Part shown: piece after piece, positions 22,931 through 34,068 of the stretch | Layout of the letters: every line of letters begins with the position of its first letter | How positions within the stretch are numbered: position 1 is the stretch's first letter | Source: Diadema setosum | Lineage: Eukaryota > Echinodermata > Echinoidea > Diadematoida > Diadematidae | Length of the DNA stretch: 64,000 bases | Assembly: GCA_033980235.1 (NCBI GenBank) | Contig: CM067077.1 | Location: forward strand, 310,001-374,000 | Direction: 5' to 3' | Position numbers and translations under genes: made by a program | Notes under the pieces: generated by a model | Databases searched by the model: none | The model's input: the letters and a program-made list of their open reading frames with translations, nothing else | Told to the model about the DNA's origin: nothing

Positions 22931-25900
22931 AACTGCCGATGTGGTATGAGGGACTGATGAAATCAACCTACCCCTGTTTCCCTTCTCTTTGAAGTTCAAA
23001 CCTACTTCATTTTAAGAGAACTTCTATCATAGATGTGTCAAAGTCAAAGATTCAGACGTTTCACATGTTTTTTTTAATGAAATAAGAAATTTACTGGAAT
23101 TGTCAAGTTTTAATGTTTCATGTGATAGCAACCGCCAATGTATATTATGTGAAGTTCGATGTCATCACCTCATAAGGGACTCTTTGACGTCAACAACTTG
23201 ATGAAGTCAAATCAATAAGACATATGACGTAAATCCTTAAAGTTATCATAATAATATGTCCGACTCTGATCAAATGTTTTTTCTCTGAATTCATACATGC
23301 AGGAAAGTATGGGAGATCGGTGACCTAATTAAATGACATTATTGCGTAATCTTCTTTATATAAAGATAGACTGCAAAAAAAAAAAAAAAACTCCTTTCCG
23401 TGAAAACAAAAGAAAATTGAATTTTGTTAATTTTCTTATTGTCGTCTAAGCGAATAACACTTTTACCAATCTGATCAATTTAGACTGAAGATGGAAACAC
23501 ATTACACTTCATATCAGACTATCTTATTAGAAAATAAGTGAAATATAACCGCGTCGATCAATTTATTATGTTTATAAATTCAGGTCTTTATGTCCCTTAT
23601 GTCACTATGTCCCTAGTGATTAAGGGGTAAATACAATAATAACAGACTAGAATCCTTAAAATAAAGAGATTTGTTTTACAGGGTATTTTGTGTATCTAGG
23701 GAGTGAAATGAGACACGTCGTGCAAGTGTACTCGCTTTGGATAGTCCTTTGAATCAGAGTCAAGGAATATCAAGAGTGATTATAATCAATTGCTTACGAA
23801 AACAAACAATTTAAAGATATGGAGAAGAGTATTATAGATATACATCTCGATTCTTTAAGTACATGGTACAGTTAGGTCCCGTTAGCAATTAACTACCTTT
23901 ATCATTATCATTACAACTGACTTTTCAATTGCACATATTTTGTTGGTCTGATCTCACCCTTTAAATACCAACCATTCCCTGTATATCACGACATTAAACA
24001 TGGAATAACTTGGACCTAAATTGGTGCAATCAAGATAATAACCATCTCGGAATTGCACAGAATTCGATGTTGTAAACATCGAATAAGCTACATATTATTC
24101 ATGTTCCAAAAGACTAAGAGTAGCAGTAACAATGTAACTGTTTGTCAGAGTGAGAAGTGAGGAATGTATGTGAAATATTGTACATCCTGTTAGGAATCGA
24201 AATGTAATGAAATGGTTACCGGTACAGCTTAAATTCAGATGCAGATTTGGACTACATGTTCATTAATCTTCAAAGTAATTATGTTTGCACATTATCAATT
24301 TGCATGACAAAGACTCTTCAGTCCGCATTGCTTGCACACTTTTCATTTTCTGCAAATCACAAATAATCTTGTATAATTACCAAGTAATGATAATGCGAAC
24401 TTTATTTATTACCTAAAATGTCAAGACTCATACGATCAGTAAAGTACTGGCATGAAATTTCTGCACGTAAGGAATCTTCTGATAAATTTAAAAACGGTGA
24501 AAAATAATCGATCAATGATTACATATTTCTTTATTTTTTGTTTGTTTTGTTTTGTTAGATCGATTCAAAGACAATATGACTACAAACAGATTTAGTTCTT
24601 TTCTTCATTCACGCATAGATTTGAATCATTTGTAGCCATTTTCGGGCGCATGGTATATCAGAACTTCCATCGTTTTCTTAGATGATTCTGACTTTGAACT
24701 CTGTCATTAGCACGTACCAAGTATCCAAAATTATGTTTGTCTGCAATACAAAACAGTGAGCAATGACACTAGTCTTTTTGTCGTCATATTTTCCTCTAAT
24801 TTTAATCACTGTATATCTGTCTAAAAAAAAAAAAAATATTCTTTGCACTAATATTTTATTGCTACAGGTAAATGTATTACCTGAATTTCTTTCAAATTCT
24901 GTTGATCATCCAAGCTTTTAGGATTTCCACCCTTTAGATAAAAGTTCCATAAGATGATTATAATGTGTACTGTTACGACTTTATACGAAATATTTTGTGT
25001 AGTCACTGAATAATATTAACTTGTAACTATGGAGCTATTGGAGCTGTATTTATATTCTGCAGGCCAATTAATGACTGAATGTCATGGCTGCAGCTGATGT
25101 GCCATAATACGTTGTTTGCTTTGTAAATACACATGTACGACATGTGAAATTAGTAAGTGTTGTAAACTAATTTTCAGAAAACGGGGAATTCTGGTAATTC
25201 TCTTCAAAGTCTGACTGAACTATGTGACGGTTTCTAGTGCTATAGATGCACTATTTAATGTGTTTTAGTTTTGTAATATTCTAAGATGCCAAATTTCAAA
25301 GTTCTTTGAGTGTATCAGTAAAAAAGCTATATATGCAGAAGAACGAATAAATCATGTCCGATGTTTGTGAATCATAAGTAATAAAATAATTGAAAAATTC
25401 CACCTTCTGTATTCTCTAAGCGTTACTACTATTAAATCAACATACTTGTATCAATGTTCGAATGTATGTTGGTGAATGCATGGTACTTAAACTTCAGGAT
25501 TTGCAAGAACTTCATAATGAGCGACACCTTCAGTTCTTGATACGTTTCGCATTGAATGGCAATGTTTGTCTAATGCCTGTTTTACTGCACGATGCGTGAC
25601 CGTGGGAAACTCATCTGCAACTCGCTCAGTTCTTAAACGCTGCCTTTTTCACTGAATCGCTGCAATTGTTACCCAAAGCTCTGGCTTGGTCCTCCCTGCT
25701 GCGTATAGGCACCAAATATTTCTTTTAAAACTGATCCCCTGCCTGTTAAATAAACGCATAAATACATTATAACACCATTTGATCGATCTGCACGGTTTAG
25801 CAAGCTGTAGTCATGCTGGGAGGTATTCATCTCTACAGTTGAGATGGAAAAGATTACACGCTTTTGTTGATTTGACAAAGGTTCTCATGAATGGCTACAC

Positions 25901-27713
25901 TCTACGCAGCCCACAAAGTAGGGTGCGGCAGTTGCATTCATCAAGCAGCGTATATGTGGTAATGAAGTTTATCGTGTCTTAATACATCACATAGGGAATA
26001 TTGTTATTTCATATTTCATAGGCCTACAGAAAGATCAACAATAGATAACAAACATTGAGATGACTATGGGCCTTTTCACAGGTACCGCGATGTTTAATTA
26101 GAATTGTCATTGCTTAATTAGAAAATTAATTAAAATTAAGCAAACTCGGTACGTGTGAATGCCCGGTATGTCAACAAAAAAGGTTTACTGGATATGTTTA
26201 GAAATATGCCTCAAATTACAGGTTTTAATGAAACTAGTGAAGCCTCATATTGATTCTATGTTCACATGGAACTCAAATCAGCCTCGTCCATGTTCACAAA
26301 GTATGACAGAACGATCAACGAAGTGTCCGCCTCCTCATCTTCAAATGACCTTCCATTTTCAAAACAACGATCTTTGTTCTGTATTCTTCAAAAACCACCA
26401 GGTGTAACTTTGGGAAAGCAAACCGAAGTGAAATATGATTTCTTTTTTGTCTGAACTACAATCTCAAATATTCTCAATGGTCTAGAGTTTAGGGTCATCC
26501 CACGACTTATACAGCTCTTGAGTTCGACATTGAAAAAAAAAAAAAAAAAGCTCCATGAGTCATACGGTCCACGAATCACACAGCCCATGAGTTCGACACA
26601 TAAGACTTTTAGGTAAAAACAGCCCCAGAGTTCGGCATTACAAAACGTGGTTTAATGTGTCGGTCTCGTGGGCCTAGTTTGCTAATTGTCGAATTCATGG
26701 GCTGTATAACTCATTGACTTTATGAGTCATGGACTGTATGACTCGTGGATTGTATGATTCGTAGATGCGTGCGACGAGCACCCTAGAGTTCGACTTAGCA
26801 CCAACATAATGTCACTTCAAACTTCCCCCACACTAAATTCACATCATGCAATCTAGATTTGCGACAATATGTGACTAGTAAGCCTTTTGGCAAGGCCTCG
26901 GGACCGAGCGTATTATAAAGAAACGTCTGTATCAGAAGACTATAAGCTGAAAGGCGATGCAGGCGCCTACGATCTCACAGCTGATAGTATTTAACCAGTC
27001 ATCTTCTTATACCATGCTCGGACTGCCTCTTGTATGGTACCAAAAAAAAAAAAAAAAGTTTAAAAACTCAGAATACGTCTCTTTGAGACAATTAAAACGT
27101 TTCTATTTCGTAACGTCCTTCATTTTCTAGATCTACCATGTCATTTCTTTCTCCTCTCTTGTACCGTGTGAAATTCGAATGGCTTATATTGATCCCTGTT
27201 GATTGAACCGTGTCACTGAATTTGAAAAATCAGGGACATGTATAAACATTCAATTACTGCAGGCAAATAAAACATGAAAGCTGCAGTCATGCTTGATTTA
27301 TGATATAGCCTTCCTTCAACGCTTGCCTTTATAATTTTAAAAGAAATTCTCCAGATTTCTACATCATTATCTACCTGTGTAAAGATGAAAATAGGGAATG
27401 ATCAGTTTTAAGGGAGAGCGAAGACTTTCCTTTCAAAATGATGAAAATCTGAAGAATATGAAGAACACTATGACTATCAAAACTACAGGATATAGGTCAA
27501 ACCTGGCAATGACTGGCAGTTCAAAGTTTGGGGCTTCTTCTACAGGTAACTATACGCAATATTTTGTAAAGCGCATAAATTACTTTTCTTTCTTTAAACA
27601 TGTGCAAAGACATTTAATTTTTCCATCATTTTAATTTTTTAAGTTTTCATGCAAGTCATATAGTGTTGCATTTACAACATCCATCCATGACAATGTAAAG
27701 TAACACATAAATC
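22931..27713. other. Intergenic region between receptor B and the LTR element
   Basis: AT-rich sequence with no recognised gene. It holds A-runs (about 23376-23391, 24824-24836, 26534-26549, 27042-27057), a possible AATAAA for receptor B (23660-23665) and an inverted repeat at 26580-26705. Confidence 0.5.
26580..26705. repeat. Imperfect inverted repeat (MITE-like)
   Basis: ACAGCCCATGAGTTCGACA (26580-26598) pairs with its near-perfect complement at 26687-26705 (18 of 19). Flanking sequence on both sides repeats ATGAGTC and GTTCGAC words, so the full element may span about 26500-26800. No transposase is seen. Confidence 0.5.
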
Positions 27714-27717
27714 ATAA
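27714..27717. other. Target-site duplication, left (ATAA)
   Basis: ATAA directly precedes the 5' LTR and recurs directly after the 3' LTR at 36832-36835. A 4-bp duplication is within the usual range for Ty3/gypsy integration. Four bases is weak evidence alone, but it agrees with the TG...CA ends. Confidence 0.6.
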
Positions 27718-29976
27718 TGTGGGGATGTGCTAATTATGCAGAGACAGCAGCAACAGAGGGGCGCCCCCATGTGGCAGGCACCTCTCTGCTTGCAGCTGTT
27801 CACAGGTGAGTTAATGAAAATGAGAACGTCACAAATTACTCGAGAATTTCAGTGCTTAGATGATACGGTGCTGTATTATTATTATTGGTAATTGATATGA
27901 AGAGTTTAAAGGGCCAAACAGGCATATTATGTGGAGTGAGAGTGTTCGTCAGAATTTACATGAAGCCATTCTATTTGTTTCTGGTTGATGGTGGTTTTGT
28001 TCAGTGGCACTGAATGCACGGTAACTTATGTATGTACGTACCTGTGTTAAGTCGGTCTACGGACGTGTGTTGTGTGTACGGGCGTATAAATTGCGGCTGC
28101 CGTAGTCTTGTGCGCACAATGTATTCGTAGTGCAGTAGTACAATGCAAGGGCTGCAGGCCTGCGTAGGTTTGTGTACGTGACCAATTACGGTATTGAACA
28201 ATGTATTATGTAGCGCTGTGTAACAGTATAGGGTGTTTAGCGTGATCTGTGTACTCTGGTATTACATGGTGCTGTGTAGTATGGGGCGCCTATAATAGTG
28301 TGATAAGATGCTGAGTTGATGGTTTTTTGATGGAAGCTATTTACCTATACTACATTTTGGTAATGCATCCAAGGTGGAAGAGTTTAGAGATAGAGTCAGA
28401 GATGTACAATGTAGGTACAGTGTTGTGGGTTTATGATGTAATACCACTGAGGTTGTAAGAGGGAACATTATTCCTTTTGCTTCCCCTAATAGAGTAAGAT
28501 TCTGTATTGATAGGGACTAGGGTATCTTTTAAGTGTGTCGTCTAGCAAGAGATTTAAGAAGCTACCTGAGTATCGATCATAATAGTTTTGACACACACAA
28601 TGGAGGAGTTAAGAATACAGGTGTATTGCACTGCCGTTACCATCATTTAAGGTTTGTCATGCTGAGACATTGTGTAGGTTTGCATTTGTTTTTCATAGTT
28701 GGTGTACCCTGTGATCTAAAGTTGTAAGATCCGCAGTAGTTTGGTATAATGTCATTTTCCAGCATTATTATACCCCCATCTTATCTTGCTGACATTCCAG
28801 ATTTGATGTAGTGGGATTTATATGGATCAGATGTGTGATTGTAATTGTTTTGAGTAGGGATAGGTGATTTGACTGTGACGAAATGATCTGTAGATGTTAG
28901 GAATGGTTGGTGGAAGAGAGGATCTATCCATATGATATCACGTGACTTTTATCTAAGAGCAAAGATGATTTTATAGAAGGCTTATGTGGAAGTGTTAATA
29001 ATAGGATGCATTCAGGCTCTGGTAAATTGTTCAGCAATTCAGATCAGTGAAGAGAGAACTGCTGTCTCTTGTTTTTATTATCATTTAAACAAAATAGCAT
29101 AGTTTGAGTCGGATCTTTGCTGGACTCTAAAACAAAACAGGTATTATTCTTTTCACAAATAATGGTGAATAAGATATGTATTGTATATGTATACGCAAGG
29201 ACTGGTAGTCACACATGTAGAAAGCCTATATCCTACTACGGTATATGGAGTCTGACAATTCACTAACAGAGTGGACATGACACTGGCTGCTTATCATGAA
29301 GTGTGGAGAGTATGATTTTATTCCATAGAGTGAGCCCTTTGTGTGAATAAACATCACAGTGTTGTAAGATATATTAAGTCTCAAAAAGCAGATATTGTTA
29401 CAACACATTTACATTGTATCAAATGGTTCCACAACATTTTTGTACCCAGCCATTTACAGCCTGTTTAATGTATTATAAATGGTTTTTAACAGTCATGATA
29501 AGTGAAATAACACAGTGAGAGAGAGTTATGTCACATACAGCTGATTATATGGCAGATGCTTTCAGTAGTTATGATACTATTATTGATACTCCATTGTGGA
29601 TTTATATAGTTATAGAGACAATAACTCACTTGGTATCTGTGTGTTATAATGAATGAGTTGTTTTGGTGTTAAACATGTGTGGACTTGATGATGTGCACAT
29701 ATAGTGTTTCAAGGGTTCTCCTAAAGTGCATTTTAGGAGCTGTAATTGTGTTGTGACTATATTATGAGTCAATAAAAATGACCTCTCTGCTTGCTGTTCA
29801 CAGGACTCCTGTAGAGTGTTTGTCTTTATTGACTGCACGACCTCCCACCCGAACCCACGTGCCGAACAACCATCTCCATCATAGACATACATACCCACAC
29901 ACATGCCGTCTTCACATCATCTCGCCTTCTCCATATCTCTCTCTCATCCGTGCCCCCATTCGGCCGCCCCCCTACA
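27718..29976 (+). repeat. 5' LTR
   Basis: 2259 bp, starting TGTGGGGATG and ending CCCCCCTACA. Near the start are a GGGGCGCCCC palindrome (27758-27767) and a consensus splice donor CAG/GTGAGT (27803-27811). Near the end is a second copy of the sequence around that donor, ending CACAG/G at 29803-29804, which looks like an acceptor. An AATAAA at 29771-29776 sits in a 9-bp inverted repeat with 29825-29833. The LTR is several times longer than is common for this class. Short frames inside it show no domain. Confidence 0.9.
27806..29803 (+). other. Intron-like 2-kb segment inside the 5' LTR
   Basis: The 1998-bp interval begins GTGAGT and ends TTCACAG, and its edges lie in two copies of a repeat. 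In the 3' LTR the repeat is an exact 24 bp (34629-34652 and 36627-36650). In the 5' LTR the first copy has a 3-base insertion near 27793. The interval is GT-rich on the plus strand and contains no credible gene. Splicing here would leave one repeat copy. Whether it is spliced, or is just a nested insertion or duplication, cannot be told from sequence. Confidence 0.5.
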
Positions 29977-29978
29977 AC

Positions 29979-29996
29979 TGGCGACGAGGATGGGAT
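29979..29996 (+). promoter_or_regulatory. Primer-binding site, tRNA-Ser(GCT)
   Basis: TGGCGACGAGGATGGGAT lies two bases after the 5' LTR. It is complementary to the 3' end (including CCA) of animal tRNA-Ser(GCT) over 18 bases, judged from the known conserved tRNA sequence. This supports minus-strand priming by that tRNA. Confidence 0.85.
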
Positions 29997-31280
29997 GGGA
30001 GGATACAGCATAGTTAGACGTCACTACTGAGAGGACTTGGGCTGAGTTAATGCGGCCTGGATGCTCCAAGACGGCTTAGTGAAAGATGCAGTGGGAAGTA
30101 TAGGACATGAAGAGGGAGTTCCAGTGGGGTCCTTTCTGAAGATTGGGTGGTGATGTGCTCCTGGGTGTCTAGGACGGGTAGACAGGAAGAACTGGTGGTG
30201 AAGGGGATCCAGAGATGGACAGGAGATTGTTCCAGGTAGCTGCAGGACTGTTTGCAGATGACGAGGTGGTGATGTAGAGGACTCAAAGTTCAGCTGCAGT
30301 GGATGAAGTAGCGGCAAGACAGGCGATTTCGAGTAGACGGATGTGAACATAACTGAACTGGTGCAGTCCGACATTATTGGATACTAGAAGGGATGATGTA
30401 ATTGATATTATCCCTGTTTGGACTGGTAGATAGCCTTTTTAGGTAGTTTTTACCACCTTTCATGGAGAAAGGACATGGTGTGATTTGAGGTTGATGTAAC
30501 CTGCTGAGCTAGTAGACGTCTTTGTGTGATTTACATACAATTTTGCCCTATCATGTGTGGATAGAGTTATTACCGGATTTAAGGGCAAGGGTAAATAGGT
30601 AATTGGTTGATGGACTCAGTTTTAAAGTGTCAGTCCTGAGATTTAAACTATTTGGTACGGTATTGATACGGAGTGTACAGAGTATTGCAGACACTGCGAG
30701 TATACACGGGATTTTTTTATGAATGTGGGACTGACTGTAGTGATTATACTGTGAAGGGCTATTGAAGTTAGACCTGTCATGTTTTGGGCAGGTTTGCCAT
30801 TTTTAATACATTGTGTATTACTGCAGTAGGTCATGAGGTAGTGTTGTACTGCTTTGATGTGGGTATTTGTGCCTGTATTTAAATGCAACCAGCGATACAA
30901 GTGTATTGGAACATTTTTTTCGAGGTGTATTCAAAGTGTCCTTTCCATTCAGTGGAGTGTTAATGTTGGACACCACTCATTAGGATTTGGTTATAGAGCT
31001 GGTTTCCTTTATTACTGACCCTTCTTAGATAGGACTGTGTATCTTTTGGGAACTTTAATTGTAATTCAGAGATATTTGGCATTTACTTGTATATGCTGAC
31101 TTCAGAAGTGTTTACGGGGTGTATTCTTTCAAACACACTGATGCCTTAGTAGTTTTTTCCCTGTAATGTGAGTGGATATTTGAGACATATTGCTTGCATT
31201 GTTTTAGCTTGTGAGCACATGGTTTAAGCGAAAGCTGTCTGGCTTGGGATATTTGTGATACATTGATATATATTCAGGAT
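29997..31280 (+). other. Retrotransposon leader between primer site and gag
   Basis: About 1.28 kb without a supported coding frame. It presumably holds the packaging and 5' UTR functions of the element. Minus-strand frames at 30024-30374 look like chance. Confidence 0.5.
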
Positions 31281-33500
31281 ATGGCAAAGATGTTATTTTT
31301 GCAGATTGAAGACAGCCCAGGGGATGTCACAGAATATCCTTTGGAGAAGGAAGGTCATCTCTTGCTGGAAGTGTTAAAAACGGTACATCCTCGTGCAAAT
31401 GGCCTGGTCTACATGGCAGAGGATGGAAGGAAGAGAAGGACAGTTGCCATACAGGGACATATCCGGCCGCCACCTGATGGCTGGGACGACAGTGTGGTGT
31501 ACTTGCCCTCCACTCCAGCGGCAGATCAAAATGACGTGAACCAGGAGCTGTCGGACCTGAAGACGCAGATCAGGGAACTGACGATGAGGCCCCCCAAACT
31601 GGTGATGGCGCCCGAGAGGAAAATACCGGTGTTCGACGGGAAGGCAGGAGATGCAGAGGAGTTTATTTCTGGCATGAAGTCAGCCTTCACCCGCTATGGG
31701 GTACCAGAAGAGGAAAGGGCTTCTTACTTGCTAGACTACATTCGAGGAGTGCCAAAGATGGAGGTGAGAGCCCTGATCAAAGAGGGGAAGCAAGCGGAGG
31801 AGATATTGCAATTTCTGAGAGATTCGTACGCAGGTGTGCAAAATCTTGGTGAGCTGCAGCGGCTTTTCCTGGAGCGAAAGCAGAGGAGAGGGGAACCACT
31901 TCGTGATTTTGTGGTAGATCTAGAACGGAGATTCAACAATTTGTGTGGTCGCGAAGCCAAGCTGTACGCTGACCCCAACGGGATCCTAGTCGAACAGTTC
32001 ATTGAAGGATTAGAGGACCCTGTCCTGCGAAGTGCTTGCAGGGATCGGTATGAGCGGGATGGTAACACAAACTTTAGGGTCTTACGTGAGTTTGCCATCC
32101 GTAGGTCAGGGCAAGAGGAGTGTCGCACACAAGGCCACGAGGGTGCACGTCAGGCTGCTGTGCGAGCTCGACAAGGGGAACACCCAGTTCAACCGTCAGA
32201 CGTCCTCTTGACAATTCAGAAGATGGGTGACAAGATAGTACAAGCCATCCGAGATGCGATTCCTGTGGCCCCCTCGGCACCACCAGCCGCACGAACGTGG
32301 AACCCTCATGTGAGACAGAGAGGTGCCTGCTTTTCATGTGGGAATTTTGGACACTTTGCGAGAGACTGTCCCACTAGAGACTACGGTAGAACACAGTTTC
32401 GACCTGCTGAGCAGAGATGGCAGCATGGATTTCCACAGCCTGGTGCGCCTCATTTCAACGAGTGGTACAGGAACAGGAATTACTCTCTCAATCCACATTG
32501 GAATGATGGCAGAGATGGTAGAGGCCAGGATTTCCCCCCGAGAGCAGGAATGACCCACCTCCAGGGAGGACCAGATGAGTATCGGGGTCATCCTGATTTT
32601 GCAGAGCAGAGGGGAAGTTCACAAAGGCAAGACATGCCTGGACATCAACCCGATTCCAGTAGACAGGAAGTCCCCCAGGCATCCAATACCCCAAATAGCC
32701 AGAAGAATGTGAGTCCACCAGATCGTACAGGTGGTGGAACCACCAGACAAGGGAGTCCCTCCGCAGGACCACATGGATCAGGTGCCCCAGTCGGACGTAT
32801 GTCAGAGGTGGAGGTGGTCTCCAACGGTACTAGAGGAGATGACGGGTTCGTGTCCAGGGCCATTGGAGAGTGCTATTCGGTTGACGTCGAGTTTGGGGGT
32901 GTCACTGTGCCCTGTCTCCTGGATCCTGGCTCCCAAGTAACTACCATAGGAGAAACGTACTTCAAAGAGAAGTTAGAACCGGCGGGTATCCAGATGAAGG
33001 ACGTTCCAGTGTCCTTCTCCTTGGTCTCCGCAAGTGGGGATGATATCCCATATGTGGGGTGTTTTGAGGTCGATGTTAGTGTCTTGGGACATCTGATCGC
33101 AGCCAGGATTGTCTTGGTGTTGAAAGATGACATGGCCATGAGGCGGGGTCAGAGTTGCATGCAAGGGATACTAGGGATGAACGTACTGCAGGAGGTGTGG
33201 AGTCAGTTAGTAGGTGTCGGGCAGGAACACATGAACAAGATACTCTGGCCCACCCCAGATCCAGTATGGCAAGAGGCACTACAAGCTATTCATACCCGGC
33301 AGAGGGAGGAGCAGTGTGGCAAGCTACAGGGCCTTCTTGAAAAGCATCATGATGCCTTTTCTCATGATGACATGGACTTCGGTTACACTGAGCGTATCAC
33401 TCATCGCATAGAGACTGGTGGTGCACCACTGATCAGGCAGAGACACGGGTCCGGTAAGCAGAACCACCCCCGATGCCCTCTCCCGTCTGGATCCTCCTGA
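31281..33500 (+). CDS. gag-protease polyprotein of the LTR retrotransposon
   Basis: The open frame extends upstream to 31263, but the first ATG is at 31281, giving about 739 residues. The N-terminal and central part is capsid-like. It contains a retrotransposon-gag type region (nucleotides about 31620-32110) with the pattern of charged helices and Trp/Leu positions seen in gypsy gag. A classic CX2CX4HX4C zinc knuckle is at 32328-32369. After a Gly/Pro/Gln-rich linker comes an aspartic protease: the catalytic loop reads D-P-G-S (Asp codon at 32922-32924), and a second conserved patch, GILGMN, lies near 33166. The usual second residue of the loop is Ser or Thr, so Pro is notable. The frame then enters the very start of the reverse transcriptase region and hits a deletion junction near 33440. 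It ends at 33500, after a frame change at a run of five C near 33467. It acts in particle formation; capsid could work in trans, the rest of pol cannot. Confidence 0.85.
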   Translation: MAKMLFLQIEDSPGDVTEYPLEKEGHLLLEVLKTVHPRANGLVYMAEDGRKRRTVAIQGHIRPPPDGWDDSVVYLPSTPAADQNDVNQELSDLKTQIRELTMRPPKLVMAPERKIPVFDGKAGDAEEFISGMKSAFTRYGVPEEERASYLLDYIRGVPKMEVRALIKEGKQAEEILQFLRDSYAGVQNLGELQRLFLERKQRRGEPLRDFVVDLERRFNNLCGREAKLYADPNGILVEQFIEGLEDPVLRSACRDRYERDGNTNFRVLREFAIRRSGQEECRTQGHEGARQAAVRARQGEHPVQPSDVLLTIQKMGDKIVQAIRDAIPVAPSAPPAARTWNPHVRQRGACFSCGNFGHFARDCPTRDYGRTQFRPAEQRWQHGFPQPGAPHFNEWYRNRNYSLNPHWNDGRDGRGQDFPPRAGMTHLQGGPDEYRGHPDFAEQRGSSQRQDMPGHQPDSSRQEVPQASNTPNSQKNVSPPDRTGGGTTRQGSPSAGPHGSGAPVGRMSEVEVVSNGTRGDDGFVSRAIGECYSVDVEFGGVTVPCLLDPGSQVTTIGETYFKEKLEPAGIQMKDVPVSFSLVSASGDDIPYVGCFEVDVSVLGHLIAARIVLVLKDDMAMRRGQSCMQGILGMNVLQEVWSQLVGVGQEHMNKILWPTPDPVWQEALQAIHTRQREEQCGKLQGLLEKHHDAFSHDDMDFGYTERITHRIETGGAPLIRQRHGSGKQNHPRCPLPSGSS

Positions 33501-33513
33501 GGGAGAAGGACAG

Positions 33514-34068
33514 ATGATTGTGAGTAGTGACACAATCCGTGCCCAGTTCGACTTAGTTTCTCAAGGAACAGATATACCAGCTGTTTTGAGTACCTGCATT
33601 GAGGAGAGACGTCTAGGTGGAGAAGCGTGCATGCCTGGGTTCTCAGCTGAGTATCTGCAGGAGGCTCAAGAGAGGGATGATCTGGTCAATCAAGTGCGCT
33701 CCTTTGTGTCAAGGGGTACACCACCCTCGCGTGAGGAGAAGGGCAGTTGTTTACCGGGAAGTCTGGCTCTCCTGCGAGACTGGAAGAGGCTCGTCACCCG
33801 AGATGGTGTTCTTTTGCGGAGGAGGCGCCGCCCGAACGATGGTACAGAGCACCTGCAGGTCATTGCCCCGCAGAGCATTCAAGAGGAGGCTATCACCCGG
33901 TTTCATGACGAGGCAGGGCATTTCGGGTTCAGACGTACCTACCGGCTGGTTAGAGACAGGTTTTTCTGGCATGGGATGGAGGAGTCGGTGAAACAGTGGT
34001 GCGCCAAGTGTAAGCGCTGTGCTGTTAGCAAGCCTCCTGTTTGGAAGGAATGGACACTTCCCACGTGA
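33514..34068 (+). pseudogene. pol fragment: end of RNase H linker and integrase zinc domain
   Basis: The frame is shifted relative to gag-protease and opens from the RNase H/integrase boundary. It carries the integrase N-terminal zinc-binding domain with its HHCC set: His codons at 33904 and 33919 and Cys codons at 34000 and 34009 (H-x4-H ... C-x2-C). It stops at 34066-34068, soon after this domain. The catalytic DDE core and C-terminal domain are absent because a second deletion joins it to the 3' non-coding part of the element. It cannot catalyse integration. The frame is cleanly open otherwise, so the deletions look young. Confidence 0.8.

Noticed and set aside
28533..28727. Small frames repeated in both LTRs (also 35379-35573, 29226-29408, 29644-29904 and equivalents)
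   Set aside because: They appear twice only because the LTRs are duplicates. None has a recognisable domain or biased codon pattern.
31263..31280. Start of the gag frame at 31263
   Set aside because: That codon is TTG. The first ATG in frame is at 31281.
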